Assembly: GCA_031310005.1 (NCBI GenBank)
Contig: CM062379.1
Location: 62,001-126,000, forward strand
Reading direction: 5' to 3'
Length of the DNA stretch: 64,000 nucleotides
DNA from: Dactylellina haptotyla
Lineage: Eukaryota; Ascomycota; Orbiliomycetes; Orbiliales; Orbiliaceae
Shown here: positions 62,063 to 64,000 of the stretch, in pieces
How positions within the stretch are numbered: the first letter of the stretch is position 1
Layout: every line of letters begins with the position of its first letter
The notes under the pieces: generated by a model
What the model was told of the DNA's origin: nothing
Seen by the model: only the letters and a program-made list of their open reading frames with translations
Databases searched by the model: none
Program-made: the position numbers and the translations under genes

Positions 62063-63436
62063 ACATTTAAATTCTATACCGGGGAAGGCTGACTCGGACT
62101 TACCTTGCTGTTCGGATGAACGGCTCATAATTCTGGAGAATTTGAAACATATTTTGTACGCTGTCGAATTCGTATTTCGGACAGCTAATACACTATTTGA
62201 CCATATGGTGTAAATTATGGGAGCGAAGGCTGGCACGTTGGGAAGCAAGAGCGAGCGAGATTTATACTAGAAGCAAAATATTTGAAATTATGTTAACTGA
62301 TTATTGTCAAGTAAATACACCGTACACTGGATCTGCTCACAGGGAGGCAAGAGCTCGTCATTCGAAAACGAGTGGTCTTAGAAGTTCTGGGTTTTCTGAC
62401 ACTTCACAGGCTGTTGGCAGATATTGATAGATAGAGAGGTAAGTACACTCGTTGGCGTTCATACGTTGTCGAGGAACCTTCGTATCATAACGCTTGCTAT
62501 ATTCGGAATCGGCTTTATTGCCTTCGCCGTCAGCAGATGAGGACGAACCATTTCCATCAAGTTGGGAGGCTGCAGGTACCGCATGTGGGGTGAGAGTCTG
62601 ATCAATAGTATTAGAACGGTGACAGCATTACCCTTGGCTACTTTGGAGATAGTTGTGGCAAAAACCTTGGGTCTGAACTGTTGGAATGGGATATGTTCAC
62701 CGAAGAGTTCACTCTTATAGAACTCTCACATCAAGTGATATGCATATTATCGTAGCCCCAAAAATTTCTTTACAGCCTAACTTAGTATACAGTATCAATA
62801 AGAATTTTATTAATCTTGTTAGAGCTATCGATAGCCAATCGAATACAGACGTATCCCGGGATAGATGAAATAAGGTTTAAAACGGTTACGGCAGCAGAAG
62901 CTTGAATGGTATACTTGCTTTAGTGAAAGAAAAAGCAGAAAAGTGACCTAGATGAAAACTTTCAAGCTTGAAGGAGTTTATACAATAATCCGTAAAAATA
63001 AGTGCGGGGTGATTGCCGTCAGAGTGTGACGAATTTATCTGAAGAGGTAATAAAAGACTGTTGTCTGAAGTTACCTGATAGTTCTGTATGAGGAAGATAG
63101 AAGGCGGCATTCTAACGTTCCGAATTCTATTTTGCTTAACTTTCTAATGGCTGGCATCTCGCTATCAGCCATATACCGAAGCTTTAAGCAACTATGCTCT
63201 TACGAAGCATCGAACACCAAACACCTAGCTCGGGCGTAAGACGCTAAAACGGCTCTTTTCATACAGATCTGTACTTGCAAGATATCCGATTTCGCCAGAG
63301 TCAAATTCTAAATATCGAGTATATACGTCGCTAAGGTATTTCCACACTTTAAGCTCGATGACCTGTTACTTGGTAAGTTACTCTCTAAATTCTAGTAAGA
63401 TAAGATATTCGAGTTATTTAAGATACCCGAAAAAAT

Positions 63437-63457
63437 GGCATCTGGCTTGCAAGACAA
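63437..63457 (+). repeat. dispersed repeat, variant copy
   Basis: GGCATCTGGCTTGCAAGACAA differs from the main copy at 63505-63526 by a few bases. Confidence 0.5.
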
Positions 63458-63493
63458 AGCTTATAAGTTAACTTCCTTATGTATTCGCTTTAT

Positions 63494-63526
63494 GGGACCA
63501 GTACGGCATCTGGCCTTGCGAGACAA
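63494..63526 (+). repeat. dispersed 33-bp repeat, main copy
   Basis: GGGACCAGTA followed by CGGCATCTGGCCTTGCGAG and ACAA; it matches the reverse complement of 47227-47259 with one difference. Confidence 0.6.
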
Positions 63527-63642
63527 ATGTACTTGTATGAAAACCAAATATAATCTTTTTAACGTGTTGTGGTAAGCAGGTTGTCTTGTTGCCCGATGCT
63601 AATTTGGCTGCAGATACATGCTGACTAGTAAGCAGTGAACCA

Positions 63643-63664
63643 CGGCATCTGGCTTTCGAGACAA
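63643..63664 (+). repeat. dispersed repeat, variant copy
   Basis: CGGCATCTGGCTTTCGAGACA matches the core of the 33-bp repeat with small changes. Confidence 0.5.
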
Positions 63665-64000
63665 ACATGTTAACAGTGAACAAATAAACCAAGAATCCTG
63701 TGCGGAAACCACGATATGAATCTCAATCATCAGCATTAACATTTAGTATTTTCTAGCGCCACCAGCGTGGCGACCAATACACCGTCCGAAAGTATTATCG
63801 GACCAAATCCATGGAAAGAATTTCTACCTCAATAGTAGTCCCCATGTCTGTCGCCTTGCAAATTCTACTTGCATGCCTACCTAACAAAACCTACCAATTC
63901 CACCGATAATACCAATGGATCAACTTTCCTCTTTTTATCAAGAGATCTAGGTAGATCTAACTGATCCGGAAGCTTTAACCAAATCGCGAGATCTAGAACC

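Larger units (their letters stand above)
59968..64000. other. AT-rich gene-free stretch with repeats
   Basis: 4 kb without a supportable gene. It holds a 19-bp minisatellite at 61958-62062 and three copies of a dispersed repeat near 63.4-63.7 kb. Short frames have no domain. The texture is that of decayed repeat DNA. Confidence 0.5.

Overview
The window looks like nuclear DNA of a filamentous ascomycete (Pezizomycotina; Leotiomycetes is my guess from overall gene style, not a tested placement). Nearly all genes are split by short introns of about 50-90 bp with GT/AG ends and CTAAC/CTGAC-like branch points. The protein set is typical of such fungi: a CBM1-linked esterase, GH53 and GH43 enzymes, a DHA1-type MFS pump, an RGS protein, a calpain, a PLAC8 protein and a tiny metallothionein. 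There is no sign of plasmid, phage, CRISPR or rRNA, and I found no convincing tRNA. I rebuilt gene models by eye from splice signals and phase; several genes (the 7TM protein at 18043-20125, the Cys-rich secreted protein at 16916-17560, the metallothionein at 59827-59967) appear only after splicing.

Layout. 1-7083: a secreted beta-sandwich-like protein, a long AT-rich gene-free stretch with decayed repeat structure, and a Stealth-family sugar-phosphate transferase. 8029-13074: a CBM1-CE16-type esterase, a Pro/Gln-rich protein and a small coiled-coil protein. 14686-34776: an accessory-looking block of an MDR oxidoreductase, a duplicated Cys-rich secreted protein, a 12-exon 7TM receptor-like protein, an acyltransferase, a GST, an AusD-type methyltransferase, an RGS protein, an MFS exporter and an M20 amidohydrolase. 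35519-42141: a calpain, a second multi-spanning membrane protein and a small Ser-rich protein. 43762-49386: divergent GH53 galactanase and GH43 arabinanase. 52279-57014: a PLAC8 protein and a large unknown gene carrying an in-frame TGA. 59827-59967: the metallothionein. From about 60 kb onward the DNA is AT-rich with a 19-bp minisatellite and a dispersed 33-bp repeat.

How the parts may fit together. GH53 and GH43 cut galactan and arabinan, the side chains of rhamnogalacturonan I, and sit head to head. The esterase would remove acetyl groups from plant polysaccharides. The middle block holds tailoring, conjugation and export functions but no backbone synthase. It also holds a receptor-like 7TM protein and an RGS regulator about 6 kb apart; this is the most unusual grouping in the window, and a link between them is inference. 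Two neighbouring genes (calpain and the 39.5-40.9 kb membrane protein) carry one-base frame breaks at homopolymers, which points either to assembly error or to local decay.
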